From Zanthoxylum bungeanum (lineage: Eukaryota; Streptophyta; Magnoliopsida; Sapindales; Rutaceae), in contig SKCR01015032.1 in NCBI GenBank assembly GCA_019454045.1, positions 186,001 to 250,000 of the forward strand: 64,000 bases of DNA. Direction: 5' to 3'. The notes below the pieces were generated by a model, which ran no database searches, was not told the DNA's origin, and worked only from the letters and a program-made list of their open reading frames with translations. How positions within the stretch are numbered: the stretch's first letter is position 1; each line of letters begins with the position of its first letter. Shown here piece after piece: positions 20,068 through 31,986 of this stretch. Both the position numbers and the translations under genes were made by a program.

Positions 20068-22051
20068 TGTAAGTGTTCCTAGAACATGCCAAGATCGTCT
20101 AAGAGTGATTTGTATGTGAATAAAATGAAAAGAGTTGCGGAAAATACTCACATTGATCGGATGAGTTCAAAACTTTTTATGCATTTCGGTGGAAGCTCCA
20201 AGTCCTTCTTAAGTGTTTCCAACACTTGGGTGAGTTTCTCTATCACCTTGATTCACTCCTTTAAGTGCTAGCTTGGAACAAAATGAAAGAAAAAATTTCT
20301 CCTCCAAGGAGATGAAGTTTCGGCCATGGTGGGAGAAGGAGAGAAGATGAAGTTTTCTTTGTATTTTATTTCTAAAAACATAATACCCAAGTCAAAGTCA
20401 CTTAAGTTTTGTATATCATTTTCCAAAAAAGAAATACAAAGTGTGTTGGACAAGTTTCCAACAAAACCCATCAATCATTTTTATCACCAAAAAGGTAACT
20501 TATGATGTAAGTTGGTGGGACCCACTTTAAATTCAAATTCAAGTGGGCTTACTCACACACTTCGGGCTCGGTTTCGTTTAATCCGATTAAACAAATTTTC
20601 CGTCGCAACGTAATTAAATTCTAATTAATTAAATATATAATGCCTAGCAAAATTATTACGGAAGTCGCTCGCGAATTAATTCAGAATTAATTCGTTCGCT
20701 TGAATTAAAATCCAATTTTAATTCTGCATTGAATCTAATTTCAATCAATGTATCAAATATATTATTTTAGCCCAATTAAAAATAAATTAAATAGTAAAAT
20801 GTAATTTCACTATTAAATTTATTTTACCGATTAATTCTAAATTAATCACGTTCTCTCTCATCTTCTCAGTGAATTTAATCCCAGATAAATTCTCGTCGCA
20901 ATTATTCCTAGATTAATTCTTTCTCTTTTAATTAATCCCAGATTAATTTATTGTCGTAATTAATCCCAGATTAATTTTCTCTTTCCTAATTAATCCCAGA
21001 TTAATTTTATGTTCGAGTCAAATCTCAACGGTGAATCTTCGGGAAGCGACCCAAGAGATCCCTAGATATATTGGCAGTAAATACGGTCATCGGACTATCC
21101 GAATACGTGCGAACCCGGTACCACGTTCCTACCGATTTACAAGACATGGTTGGCTTCTAGCAAAGCACCGTGTCTACCCAATTCTCCAGAAATATTCAAC
21201 AAGGAATATATAATCTTTGTCAGGCGTAGCATACGTAGTATTGCGTATTACGATCCAGTATCAGATATCACATGCTAGGCCTGATGCTGGAATTGTGTTT
21301 GCCCCGTACGAAGCATATATCAGATCTCTGGTAACTAGTCTCTATAATCGGATAATCATGACCTTGTCATATTATCTCGATAGTTGCAGCATACAAGAGT
21401 ACCAGTTCCGTATCCTGCGTGATCATCATCTCCATATGACTGAAGTGATACTTCCATATTGACATCACACCCAATACACTACGATTCTCAGTATACCCAG
21501 AAGAGGCGAACACAGAACCTGTTAAAGCCTCGGATGACCAAAACCAAAGTATATTAATTGTCGCAAGTATTAGCGATGCAAGTCTCAGGTTAAGACCAAA
21601 TACATCTACCCTGATTCGGATTCCCATAGACACATAGTCATACTACCAATGGGATTCTGAGGGGTCTATCCAAAGCGAAGCTGTTTCCATACCATCGGTA
21701 AACAAAACCTCATATTACACTTGCATAAGTATCTAATACCTAAATATATGAGAACTATGACGTTACGCTTCCATAACACGCACATGTGTAATACTAAGCC
21801 TATTCTGCATTATCGATGTCCAGTCTCGATAATACTACGATTAGGGATATTTAATGATTAAACCTTACGTGGATAATATTGTCTCATATCTTATTAATCC
21901 GGTACTAATCATACGGACTTTTATCATTTATAAATTCTGGTAATCCAATTACAAATGATAAAAGAGCAATTTCATTTGTCACATAGTTTATTTGTACAAC
22001 AACACCATGTTCTGTACAAATAGTGATGTTATGGGTCATAATTGTCCAACA
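20068..22051 (-). repeat. 3' LTR of copia element C
   Basis: Paired with 29391-31337. Shared blocks include 'cctagaacatgccaagatc' at the low-coordinate end and 'gggtcataattgtccaaca' at the high end. Differences of a few percent plus small indels indicate an old insertion. Its distal half (21137-22051) is repeated at 22719-23629 by a later duplication. Confidence 0.85.
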
Positions 22052-22718
22052 ATCTCCCACTTGGCCTATAGCCAATCACTCAAGTGTCATACACCTGAAC
22101 TATGTACGGGTCGCTCAAACTTCTGCTGAGAAACAGCTTTCGTCAGCGGATTTATAATGTTATATCTGATGCGTTTTATTCGATCATCACATCGCCATGA
22201 TGTATGATCAGACAAATCAGATGAAATACTCACAGTATATACTTGGATCATTGATGAGATCGCGGTTCTTTAGCCTGTATTGTAGCCCAGCTCAGCTGCT
22301 AATAGAACTATACCTAATCCAATTAGGATTATATAGATCCAAAATGCTTCTTTTGCTGCCTCAGTTGCAACAATGTTCCATTTTTGTTATTTATTCGACA
22401 ACAGTATCTTGCTTGAAAGATTTCCAGCTCACTGTTTCGTTATTCAAACTAAATATGTACCTTTATTGCGACTTAAAGTCGTCTTTGTCGGTTTGGAAAC
22501 TTGTAGTGGTGAACCTAGTCACTTCAAGTTCTCCTCCTCTATAGCTTAAGAAAGCATTCTTAGTTCGTCTAAGATACTTAAGGATGTTCTTAACATTAAT
22601 CCAGTGACCATCACCTGGATTGGCCTGATTGTGACTCCATATGCTCAAAGCATATGAGACACCAGATCACGTACATTTATTTCAATGTACGAGTTCTCGG
22701 AGAGTGCCAACAACTTTA
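22052..22718 (-). pseudogene. Copia RNase H end, copy 1
   Basis: Minus-strand frame at 22463-22648 contains QANPGDGHWINVKNILKYLR and ASFQTD-like TSFQTDKDDFKSQ, matching the copia RNase H pattern 'NPG..HW.AVK.ILKYLR…Y.DASFQ.D.DD..S.SG'. The downstream portion is broken by stops. Normally this domain removes RNA from the RNA-DNA hybrid during replication of the element; here it cannot be functional. Confidence 0.8.
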
Positions 22719-23629
22719 TTACAAGACATGGTTGGCTTCTAGCAAAGCACCGTGTCTACCCAATTCTCCAGAAATATTCAACAAGGAATATATAATCTTT
22801 GTCAGGCGTAGCATACGTAGTATTGCGTATTACGATCCAGTATCAGATATCACATGCTAGGCCTGAGGCTGGAATTGTGTTTGCCCCGTACGAAGCATAT
22901 ATCAGATCTCTGGTAACTAGTCTCTATAATCGGATAATCATGACCTTGTTATATTATCTCGATAGTTACAGCATACAAGAGTACCAGTTTCGTATCCTGC
23001 GTGATCATCATCTCCATATGACTGAAGTGATACTTCCATATTGACATCACACCCAATACACTACGATTCTCAGTATACCCAGAAGAGGCGAACACAGAAC
23101 CTGTTAAAGCCTCGGATGACCAAAACCAAAGTATACTAATTGTCGCAAGTATTAGCGATGCAAGTCTCAGGTTAAGACCAAATACACCTACCCTGATTCA
23201 GATTTCCATAGACACATAGTCATACTACCAATGGGATTCTGAGGGGTCTATCCAAAGCGAAGCTGTTTCCATACCATCGGTAAACAAAACCTCATATTAC
23301 ACTTGCATAAGTATCTAATACCTAAATATATGAGAACTATGACGTTACGCTTCCATAACACGCACATGTGTAATACTAGCCTATTCTGCATTATCGATGT
23401 CCAGTCTCGATAATACTACGATTAGGGATATTTAATGATTAAACCTTACGTAGATTAATACTGTCTCATATCTTATTAATCCGGTACTAATCATACGGAC
23501 TTTTATCATTTATAAATTCTGGTAATCCAATTACAAATGATAAAAGAGCAATTTCATTTGTCACATAGTTTATTTGTACAACAACACCATGTTCTGTATA
23601 GTGATGTTATGGGTCATAATTGTCCAACA

Positions 23630-24296
23630 ATCTCCCACTTGGCCTATAGCCAATCACTCAAGTGTCATACACCTGAACTATGTACGGGTCGCTCAAACTT
23701 CTGCTGAGAAACAGCTTTCGTCAGCGGATTTATAATGTTATATCTGATGCGTTTTATTCGATCATCACATCGCCATGATGTATGATCAGACAAATCAGAT
23801 GAAATATTCACAGTATATACTTGGATCATTGATGAAATCGCGGTTCTTTAGCCTGTGTTGTAGCCCAGCTCAGCTGCTAATAGAACTATACCTAATCCAA
23901 TTAGGATTATATAGATCCAAAATGCTTCTTTTGCTGCCTCAGTTGCAGCAATGTTCCATTTTTGTTATTTATTCGACAACAGTATCTTGCTTGAAAGATT
24001 TCCAGCTCACTGTTTCGTTATTCAAACTAAATATGTACCTTTATTGCGACTTAAAGTCGTCTTTGTCGGTTTGGAAACTTGTAGTGGTGAACCTAGTCAA
24101 TTCAAGTTCTCCTCCTCTATAGCTTAAGAAAGCATTCTTAGTTCGTCTAAGATACTTAAGGATGTTCTTAACATTAATCAAGTGACCATCACCTGGATTG
24201 GCCTGATTGTGACTCCATATGCTCAAAGCATATGAGACACCAGATCACGTACATTTATTTCAATGTACGAGTTCTCGGAGAGTGCCAACAACTTTT
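23630..24296 (-). pseudogene. Copia RNase H end, copy 2 (duplicate)
   Basis: A second copy of the same RNase H fragment, produced by the 1.58-kb tandem duplication. The motif stretch at 24041-24226 differs from copy 1 by only a few residues (for example GHLINVK in place of GHWINVK). This copy is the one contiguous with the reverse-transcriptase remains upstream. Confidence 0.8.
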
Positions 24297-26770
24297 AGAT
24301 CTATCCCAGTAGATTCTTATTCCTAGAATAAAGGTTGTCTCTCCCAAGTATTCCATGGAGAATTTTAACGAAGGCCAAGCTTTCACCGATTGTATTATGG
24401 GAATGTTATTGCTAAGAAGCAATACATCATCAACTTATAGGACATTCATTGTCAGTGCGTTCCCACTAACCTTCTTATATACACAAGAATCATCTTCGTT
24501 TTGAATGAAATCATATACCATTATGATCTTATCAAAACGTTGGTTCCAAGAACACAATGTTTGCTTCAATCCATAAATGGATCGATTTAACTTGCAAACC
24601 TCTTTTACATGTTTTGGCACGACAAAACCGTCAGGATGTTGTAAACATCCTCCAAAAGGTTTCCGTTAAGGAAAGCGATTTTGACGTTCAACTGTCATAT
24701 TTCATAAATGAAATATACAGTTATAGCAAGCATTATCTGAATGGATTTAATCATGGCAACAAGTGAAAAAATTTCTTCGTAATCGACACCATGTCATTAA
24801 CGATACCCCTTTTGTATAAGCCTAGCTATATACATTTATATGTTTCCATCCATGTATGTCTTCCTTGAAGACTCATATAGTACCAATAGGCACAATGCCT
24901 TCTGGTACATCAACCAGTCTCCAAACTTGGTTGTATACATGGAATCCATTTCGGATTCATGGCATTTTGCCATAAAATGAGTCGATACCTTGTATCACTT
25001 CTTCATACGTAGTCGGTTCGTCTTTCTCAATAAGATTAATATCTACATGAGGTGAGATCAGAAACCCATACCTCCCAGTTTTTTTTCTGAATCTCTCCGA
25101 CCTACGTGGTTCTTGTGTATTCGAAGATTATTGGTACAATTTCATCCCTGATAAACTGTTGGTGTTCCGTGAGGACTCAGTGCCTGGAACAGTATTACTC
25201 CGATTTTCATCGAGTTCTAATTTCCTCTCACTTACCACTGCATTTTGGTATTCCTCTTAGGAAAACTGCATGGAGAGCAAAAATTACATTGTTCTCTTGT
25301 GAGTTGTATAAGTGCTATACTTTGGTTTCTCTATAACAACCTACAAATAGGCACTTATCCGATTTGGGTTCTAGTTTGGTATCATCCAAACATTCAATTA
25401 TATGCCCAGCATCCCAAATCTTCAGAAATGGGAAACCCGGTTTCTTTCATGTTCATATCTAATATGAAGTCTGTCTAACAGATTTTTATGGAAATTTTTT
25501 CAAAATAAGTATTGCACTGTTTAATGCGTATCCTCAGAAGGAAATTGGTAGCTCAGAGCGACTCATCATAAACCTTACCATATCCAACAAAGTTCGGTTT
25601 CTCTGTTCGGACACACCGTCAAATTGAGGTGTCCCGGGAGGAGTCCACTGTGAAACAATACCATACTCTTTCAGATAGTTGAGAAACTTATTGCTTAAGT
25701 ATTTCCACCACGGTCCAATCGTGATGTTTTAAATCTCTTTCCGGTTTGTTTTATACTTCGTGTCGAAACTCTTTGAATATATCAAAAGTTTCCGACTTGT
25801 GTTTCATAAGATACACATAACCGTAATGTGATGCCACATCCATTAAGGTTACGAAGTATTCATATCCACCTCTAGCCTAGCTAGATATGGGCCCACTTAC
25901 GTCACTATGAACGAGGGCTAACAGATCGGTGACACTTGTACTTTTACCAAGTAAAAGGTGTTTTAGGCACTTTGCCTAATAAACTAGATTCGTAAACATC
26001 ATTTGAATTATAATCAAATCCGTCCTAGTACCCACTCTTCGAAAGTGTGGATATACGAGTCTTGTTAATGTGTCACAGACAACAATGCCACAAATAATTC
26101 TCATCTGATTAATTCAGTTTGAGCTATTTGTTTGTCATGCTATATGTATGAGATTAATTTATATTCTAAATATAAATTCACATCTAATGTGTATATCTCA
26201 ATATCTTCTTTATAAACAAAACACTCAGTGTTCTAGAATATAAAGGTACACCCGCAACAGGTTAAACTAGATACAAAGATAATGTTTCTAGTCAAACTAG
26301 GTACATTATAACAGTTTCCTAATTCAAGTACATGCCCCAAGGGCAGTTCCAAAACTTAGGTTTCTACGGTTAAAACAGCGACTCTCGTCCCATTTCCGAC
26401 TCGCAGGTCGATATCATTTAAAGTCAGTCTCCTGCTAATCAGCAGATTCTGCACATCAGTACATATTTATGTACCACATCTAGTATCAAAAATCCAATTT
26501 TGAAACCAGTAGTGAACATGTTTATGACAAACATACTTGAAGCCGGAGCCTTGCCCCGCCTTCACTTCCTTCATGTCTGCCTTGCCATACGGCAGTCACG
26601 CTTCCAGTGACCACGTTTTCCACAGTTTAGGCAGACATCTTGGGATATGTCCTTTGTCTTCCCAGAAGACTGTGACGATATTGCCTTTGTCCCTTTTGTA
26701 AGCTCTGGCTCTGTCTCCTTGAGCATAGCCATTAACTCTCCTAGAGTTTTCTATTGCAATTAGTACTTCT
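24297..26770 (-). pseudogene. Decayed copia gag-pol (nucleocapsid, protease, integrase, reverse transcriptase)
   Basis: Reading down the minus strand: zinc knuckle CLNCGKRGHWKRDC (about 26590-26632); protease remains resembling '…GTHICTDVQ…' and VGNGTRVAVL (~26370-26500); integrase core with LVHSDVSGP, ARGGYEYFVTLMDVASHYG and YLMKHKSETFD (~25750-25930); reverse transcriptase with VCKLNRSIYGLKQTLCSWN and FIQNEDDSCVYKK (24435-24600), then a YVDD-type catalytic box near 24430. Stops and frameshifts occur throughout. The order protease-integrase-RT-RNase H is diagnostic of Ty1/copia. Confidence 0.85.
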
Positions 26771-29377
26771 AAGATCTAAGTATAGATCTATGAAGATCAT
26801 TCAATTTCAATATCATACTATAAGGATCTAATCCTTAGTTTAGACGAAGAAATTAAGGAGTCTTTGCGGCAAGCATAATAGATTGAGCACTAAAGTTATC
26901 ATCACCATGAGTCTTCCAAAGCTCATGCTCCACTATTTGCTCAACTCCGGGCTCAGGCCCGAGATGTTATTATATCAAATAAAGTAACTTCTCGGCTCCC
27001 AATACTATCCTGAGGTTCTATTCCTAATCTGAAAATTGAAGCCGCTTAAAGACATTTTCACCCAGGATTATGTTTTAAACGCTAATCTTTCAGCTATCTT
27101 GATTTCAATAGTCCAACTATCCAATCAACGATTTTGGGTACAATCAAATATAATGATTACTATAGTCTAAATATATAACCAAATATAAATGATCGGTTAA
27201 ATTCTAATGTATTGATTACTATAATCCAATTATATAACCAACCATAAATGAAGTAGTTTGAATACAGTCTAACTGTTTGATTAATACAACAATTGAATAT
27301 TAGTCCAACTAATATATTTATTAATAATTAATAACGAAAAATGAAATGAGTGCGTATTGGCATGTATTTAAACGAAATTGAAAATTAATACTTGTCTCCC
27401 ACTATTTTTCAGCGAGCCTCTAACCCTTTGTGGAGTACTCGGGAAAACTAGTTTCCTAGTGGGCTAGGATCCCGTTAAATAACACACAACCTTGACTTTG
27501 GCCAACAAATTGTATGAAACTTAACTAGGTAGATCTCTAAGATCAATTGGATCACATCCAATTCCTAGATCCAGTAGGTGGACATCCAAGTCCGAAACAT
27601 ATATCCAATATATGCCAATATATCCAATATATTCCCTAACTTTTTTCCTCTGAATCAACTAAGTCTTGGCTTTGGCTCAACAAGCTTAATGAAACCAGTT
27701 AAGCGTGACCCATTGACAGTGGGAAAGCTTCGTAATCGAGGCCGATGAACAAGAAGTGACCTTGACTTTGGCCAACAAATCACAACTTGTCCAAGGCGTA
27801 GGATATGGAGGAAAGCCTTCATGATTCAAACACATCCGCGATGGACAAAGGTCTTGACTTTGGCCAACAAACCAATGCCAATCTTGGATCTTGAGAGAGA
27901 ATCACTCAATGGAAGGAAAAACGTTTAATATAAAATGAGGACTTTTCGCGTAAATTAGCAACCAATTTATTATCATTGATTAGGTCTCATCATACACCCT
28001 TAATCATGCATTCTAAAAGCATAATAATGATATTCAGATGGATATATAACAAACTTTGTTCCTAGACAAATCTCTCTCTTTCCTCTCTCCCGCTAACATT
28101 ATTCATACTTCTACCCAATTACATAATACTTCTAAAGAAACCTCATTTACATTGAGGGGAATTGGTGAGAAGAGAAATACAATAAGATAATGAGATAATA
28201 GGCTGGACACGCATGTCCAATTTAATAAAATCTAAATTTATTACAATAATTTCAAAAATTGCCCTCACCCTTCTAATATCCATTCGATATACACTATTCA
28301 TACATACATCCAAGTATTCACAAAAAGCATGTTATCAATCAATCTAATCCAATTAATTAATCTTTGGTTAGTGACCATCCAATGTTCAAACAAAGATTTG
28401 ATTTGCGCGAGTCCAACTCGTTTAAGAATAAATACTCAAAGTACGTATTCTTAAATTATATCGAACTACAATTTTAAATCCAATTTAAATTATATCAAAT
28501 ACTAATTAATATTTAATTCCAAATTAAATAATTACACTTTAAATAGTGCCTTTTAGACTTGGATTCCAAATCCAATCTTAACGGGTCTCAAAGGCCCAAT
28601 TAGTGTCAAATACTATTCAATTAAAGTCCAATGGGCTTTCAATTAATTCTTAAGGCATGGACTTTGGCAATTATGGGTCAAACCCAAGATGCCAAGGCCC
28701 AATTAGGAATCACCCTATGCCAAAAATCAATTTAGGCCCATTAGACCCAATTAAAATTTTAAAGGCCCAATTATCATATTTGGACTTTATGGAAGTTGTT
28801 TTAAGCCCAATTGGATCCAACCAATTATCCTAAACCAAACTTGGCCCAACCAAGCCCATTAAGCCCAAATACAATAAATTAAATTAACTCAATATTCCAA
28901 ATTACAAATTAATTCAATTCAAGTTTAATTAAAATAATTAATTAACTAATCCAATGTTTCCAAAACACTAATTAAATCAATTAATCATGCTCAACATTTT
29001 CAATTCATGTCCAACACAAATTGAAGCAAAATAATTCATTATAACATGCTTCATAACTCACGACATTCATGGTATTTTTATATCCAATTTTGATTTCAAT
29101 CCAATTAAATCACAAATCAATATACTCATGCATTTAAACACATCCAATGGTCTAAAAAATAAAAATCACCATGAGCTTCTAGGTCCATAAATTTCGGCCA
29201 TGACAAAAATTTGGGGAAAATTAATCGAAATAATTTTTCTCAAAATTAATCATGCATAACTCTAAGTTATCATAATCTAAGCATAATCAAACATTCAATT
29301 TGAAGATATCATGCTCAAATCACAAAATCCCCAAAATAAAGTCTATGAACCCTAGAATTCCAAATCAAACTGAGATC
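26771..29377 (-). other. Gag/leader region of copia element C
   Basis: Lies between the nucleocapsid motif and the primer-binding site, so should hold the gag N-terminus and the untranslated leader. No clear gag motif is legible. The phrase CTTGACTTTGGCCAACAAA occurs near 27491, 27760 and 27851, with a variant near 27664. The 28550-28880 stretch is rich in 'ggcccaatta'-type repeats. This region could contain a further degraded insertion that I cannot delimit. Confidence 0.4.
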
Positions 29378-29389
29378 GCTTCGATACCA
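29378..29389 (-). other. Primer-binding site of copia element C
   Basis: TGGTATCGAAGC on the minus strand begins two bases after the LTR terminus (TTACA). It matches the common plant initiator-Met motif TGGTATCAGAGC at 10 of 12 positions, and fixes both the orientation and the inner end of the 5' LTR. Confidence 0.75.
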
Positions 29390-29390
29390 T

Positions 29391-31337
29391 TGTAAGTTTT
29401 CCTAGAACATGCCAAGATCCTCTAAGAGTGATTTGTGTGTGAATAAAATCAAAAGAGTTGCGGAAAATACTCACATTGATCAGATGAGTTCAAAACTTTT
29501 ATGTATTTCGGTGGAAGCTCCAAGTCCTTCTTGAGTGTTTCCAACACTTGGGTGAGTTTCCCTATCACCTTGATTCACTCCTTTAAGTGCTAGCTTGGAA
29601 CAAAATGAAAGAAAAAATTTCTCCTCCAAGGAGATGAAGTTTCGGCCATGGTGGGAGAAGGAGAGAAGATGAAGTTTTCTTTGTAGTTTGTTTCTAAAAA
29701 CATAATACACACGTCAAAGTCACTTAAGTTTTGTATATCATTTTCCAAAAAAGAAATACAAAGTGTGTTGGACAAGTTTCCAACAAAACCCATCAATCAT
29801 TTCTATCACCAAAAGGTGACTTATTATGTAAGTTGGTGGGACCCACTTTAAATTCAAAATTCAAGTGGGCTTACTCAACACACTTCGGGCTCGGTTTCGT
29901 TTAATCCGATTAAACGAATTTTCCATCGCAATGTAATTAAATCTAATTTAATTAAATAATAATACCTAGCAAAATTATTATGGAAGTCGCTCACGAATTA
30001 ATTCCAAATTAATTCATTCGCTTGAATTAAAATCCAATTTTAATTCCGCATTAAAATCTAATTTCAATAAATATATCAAATATATTATTTTAGCCCAATT
30101 AAATAAATTAAATAGTAAAATCTAATTTCATTATTAAATTTACTTTACCGATTAATTCTAAAATAATCGCGTTCTCTCTTCTCAGCGAATTTAATCCCAG
30201 ATAAATTCTCATCGCAATTAATCCTAAATTAATTCTTTCTCTTTTAATTAATCCCATATTAATTTATTGCCGTAATTAATCCCAGATTAATTTTATGTTC
30301 GAGTCAAATCTCAACGGTGAATCTTCGGGAAGCGACCCAAGAGATCCCTGGATATGTTGGCAGTAAATACGGTCATCAGACTATCCGAATACGTGCGTAT
30401 CTGGTACCACGTTCCTACCAATTTACAAGACATGGTTGGCTTCTAGCAAAGCACCGTGCCTACCCAATTCTCCAGAAATATTCAACAATGAATATATAAT
30501 CTTTGTCAGGCGTAGCATACGTAGTATTGCGTATTACGATCCAGTATCAAATATCACATGCTAGGCCTGAGGCTGGAATTGTGTCTGCCCCGTACGAAGC
30601 ATATATCAGATCTCTGGTAACTAGTTTCTATAATCGGATAATCATGACCATGTCATATTATCCCGATAGCTGCAACATACAAGAGTACCAGTTCCGTATC
30701 CTGCGTGATCATCATCTCCATATGACTGAAGTGATACTTCCATCTTGACATCACACCCAATACACTACGATTCTCAGTATACCCAGAAGAGGCGTACACA
30801 GAACCTGTTAAAGCCTCGGACGACCAAAACCAAAGTATACTAATTTTCACAAGTATTAGCGATGCAAGTCTCAGGTTAAGACCAAATACACCTACCCTGA
30901 TTCAGATTCCCATAGACATATAGTCATACTACCAATGAGATTCCGATGGGTCTATCCAGAGTAAAGCTGTTTCCGTACCATCGGTAAACAGAACCTCCTA
31001 TTACACTTGCATGAGTATCTAATACCCAAATATATGAGAACTATGTTGTTATACTTCCATAACACGCACAAGTGTAATACTAGCCTATTCTGCATTATCG
31101 ATATCCAGTCTCGATAATACTACGACTAGGGATATTTAATTATTAAACCTTACGTGGATTAATACTGTCTCATATCTTATTAATCTGATATTAATCATAT
31201 GGACTTTTATCATTTATAAATTCTAGTAATCCAATTACAAATGATAAAAGAGCAATTTCATTAGTCACATAGTTTATTTGTACAACAACACCATGTTCTG
31301 TACAAATAGTGATGATATGGGTCATAATTGTCCAACA
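29391..31337 (-). repeat. 5' LTR of copia element C
   Basis: Runs from TGTAAGTTTTCCTAGAACAT (low-coordinate end) to ATAATTGTCCAACA at 31337. It is a single, unduplicated version of the sequence repeated at 20068-22051 and, in part, 22719-23629, and so provides the reference for the ancestral state. Confidence 0.85.
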
Positions 31338-31986
31338 TTCCTTACCTTATCCTACTTGATTTCCTTCCCCATTCAAGTCTCATAGGCTTGATATTCCTCC
31401 CTTCTAGCTTGTTGTGGTTTATTTTGTACTTGTTTCTTCCTTATTTTTTTATAAGGAAATGGCTTTCCTCCATTTTTTTCTTCTCTCTCTCTCTCTCTCT
31501 CTCCATCTCTCATGTTTCTTCTTATTCTTCCCTTATTTTTGGAGATGAATGAAAAATGGCCATATTTATACTAGGGGCTGAATTGACTAATTTTGTAATG
31601 ATTTTATGAAAAATTCAAAAATTTTGAGAACATTTGAGAATTATCTAGATTGGTCACGGGTATTATTCATCCAATTTTTACGTTGCGTTTTGACCTGTTT
31701 CTGATTTGAATTTGGAAAAATATCCAACGCAACAGTTGTAGGTCTCGGTCTTAGCTTTCCAAAAATATAAAGTTCATAAAAATCATAGATCGTATAAAAA
31801 CATTACGACCGAAATACCATGGTCTCTCCGGATTTAATCTTGGAATAAATTTCGTACTGGAACTACGAGTAATTTGCCGAATGTCCAAAAAGTCATTTCT
31901 TGAGTGTATACGTGTTCGAACATGATTTATATCATGTATCATGTGTCCCATATCATAATAATCGTTAGGATTATTGAGGTGTTATA
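31338..31986 (-). repeat. Final piece of the gypsy 3' LTR
   Basis: Collinear with 38405-39066 of the other LTR from 'cttaccttatcctacttgat' to 'gaggtgttata'. It contains a (CT)n run at about 31481-31503. The end is followed by a polypurine tract on the minus strand, so this is the U3 start of the 3' LTR. Confidence 0.85.

Larger units (their letters stand above)
21137..24296. repeat. 1.58-kb tandem duplication within copia element C
   Basis: Copy 1 (21137-~22718) and copy 2 (22719-~24296) are almost identical. Each contains the U3-side half of the LTR, the polypurine tract and the RNase H end of pol. The junction at ~22714-22722 joins 'gccaacaacttta' to 'ttacaagacatgg', with 2-3 bases of microhomology. 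The original continuation after copy 2 is 'caacttttagatc'. Far fewer differences separate the copies than separate the two LTRs, so the duplication is younger than the insertion. Confidence 0.9.
20068..31337 (-). mobile_element. Ty1/copia element 'C' (11.3 kb), inserted in the gypsy 3' LTR
   Basis: Minus-strand element: 5' LTR 29391-31337 (1,947 bp), primer-binding site 29378-29389 (TGGTATCGAAGC, two mismatches from the Met-tRNA motif), decayed gag-pol interior, polypurine tract GTGGGAGAT next to 22051, 3' LTR 20068-22051. LTR ends are TGTTGG…CTTACA. It interrupts the gypsy LTR between 20067 and 31338; flanking target duplications are not exact (CTCTT versus TTCCT). Part of the 3' LTR plus adjacent RNase H sequence is duplicated in tandem (21137-24296). 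Coding regions carry many stops. Confidence 0.9.

Noticed and set aside
22197..24122. Two 115-codon plus-strand frames (22197-22544 and 23775-24122)
   Set aside because: They are antisense to the duplicated copia RNase H; the coding signal is on the minus strand.
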